Shown piece after piece: positions 63,628 to 64,000 of a stretch of 64,000 bases of DNA. Position 1 is the stretch's first letter; every line of letters begins with the position of its first letter. Below the pieces are notes generated by a model. The model saw nothing but the letters and a program-made list of their open reading frames with translations. It did not search any database and was not told the DNA's origin. The DNA is from Siansivirga zeaxanthinifaciens CC-SAMT-1 (lineage in GTDB: Bacteria; Bacteroidota; Bacteroidia; Flavobacteriales; Flavobacteriaceae): contig NZ_CP007202.1 in the NCBI RefSeq assembly GCF_000941055.1, positions 2,290,001 through 2,354,000 on the forward strand, read 5' to 3'. Made by a program: the position numbers and the translations under genes.

Positions 63628-64000
63628 ATGATAAATGTTGTATTAGCGGATGATCATGTTTTAGTACGCGACGGCATCAAAGCACTTTTAGAAGACCAGG
63701 AAGGGATTCGTGTTATTGCCGAAGCATCAAATGGAGCTGAAGCATTAGAGGTTATAAAAACAAATAAACCTCACATTATCATTGTAGATATTAGAATGCC
63801 CGAGTTAAATGGTATCGAGGTTGTCGAAGCTATAAATAAGCAATATACAGACATTCGAACCTTAGTGCTTTCTATGCACGACTCCGAAGAATACGTGGTT
63901 AAGGCCATACAAGCCGGTGCCGATGGTTATTTGTTAAAAGGTGCCAGTAAAGAAGAGTTTCTTAAAGCTTTAAACTCGGTAGCTAATGGAGGCAAATATT
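63628..64000 (+). CDS. NarL/LuxR-family response regulator, partial (runs off the right edge)
   Basis: The first 124 codons encode a complete receiver domain and little more. Acidic residues Asp8 and Asp9 are in VLADDHVLVRDG, the phospho-acceptor is Asp54 in IIIVDIRMPEL, and Lys in YLLKGASKEEF is at the usual place. This is the REC type that precedes a LuxR/GerE helix-turn-helix in NarL, but the C-terminal part is cut by the window. The upstream kinase is a HisKA_3 type, which normally partners with such regulators. Its own promoter region carries the TTAMGTA block, suggesting autoregulation. ATG 63628 is the start. Confidence 0.9.
   Translation, partial: MINVVLADDHVLVRDGIKALLEDQEGIRVIAEASNGAEALEVIKTNKPHIIIVDIRMPELNGIEVVEAINKQYTDIRTLVLSMHDSEEYVVKAIQAGADGYLLKGASKEEFLKALNSVANGGKY

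Overview
The window comes from a low-GC bacterium of the Bacteroidota, almost certainly a marine-type member of the Flavobacteriaceae. This rests on a T9SS C-terminal sorting domain, BshC (bacillithiol), DUF2911 and DUF3857 proteins, many SpII lipoproteins, and repeated TAnnTTTG -7 promoter boxes without Shine-Dalgarno sites. Nearly everything is chromosomal housekeeping DNA in short operons on both strands. I see no tRNA, rRNA, insertion sequence, prophage or CRISPR array.

Layout. 1-2.3 kb: two minus-strand lipoproteins, a partial di-heme peroxidase-like protein and a PhoX-like protein with a collagen-like linker. 2.6-14.2 kb (+): bshC overlapping a PLP decarboxylase, guaA, a four-LysM protein, a DUF3820 protein, pyrG, yidC and a MORN-type protein. 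14.3-21.6 kb: a fasciclin lipoprotein (-), then mnmA, a secreted subtilase, a flavin oxidoreductase, a MATE pump, a small acidic protein, a repeat element and a PAP2 phosphatase (+). 21.6-25.2 kb (-): an LtaS-like/diacylglycerol kinase pair and a DUF2911 protein. 25.3-27.9 kb (+): ECF sigma, putative anti-sigma, and an exported coiled-coil protein. 27.9-35.9 kb (-): miaA, an ion channel, a DUF3857 protein, an exonuclease/GIY-YIG fusion, a YggS protein, 3-hydroxyacyl-CoA dehydrogenase and a Gfo/Idh/MocA oxidoreductase. 36-43.8 kb: pcm, a CocE/S15 hydrolase, an NTF2-like protein, smpB, an S41 protease, lpdA and an S1/P1 nuclease. 44-45.6 kb (+): a second ECF sigma, a 61-aa protein and an MscS channel. 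45.7-51.5 kb: ClC, a DEAD-box helicase, an aldose epimerase, pabB and a divergent sigma-like protein. 51.6-57.9 kb (+): tilS, adenine deaminase, a YheT-like hydrolase and an FdhF/YdeP oxidoreductase. 58-64 kb (+): nitrite assimilation (nirB, nirD, a DUF4202 protein) followed by a NarX-like sensor kinase and a truncated NarL-type response regulator.

The strongest non-coding signals are these. (1) Three copies of a roughly 75-88 nt intergenic element end in GCGTTA/TAACGC and have two internal hairpins whose sequences differ between copies while pairing is kept, which suggests a structured RNA family. (2) A 27-nt block matching at 23 positions lies upstream of both nirB and the response-regulator gene; it contains heptamers of the form TTAMGTA spaced 10 bp apart and is a candidate operator for the regulator encoded here. 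(3) Two housekeeping genes, miaA and the exonuclease fusion, appear to start at ATT and would be truncated by routine gene calling. (4) A seven-base tandem repeat abuts the start of the YheT-like gene. (5) Several genes have the -7 box only 3-5 nt before the start codon, implying leaderless mRNAs.
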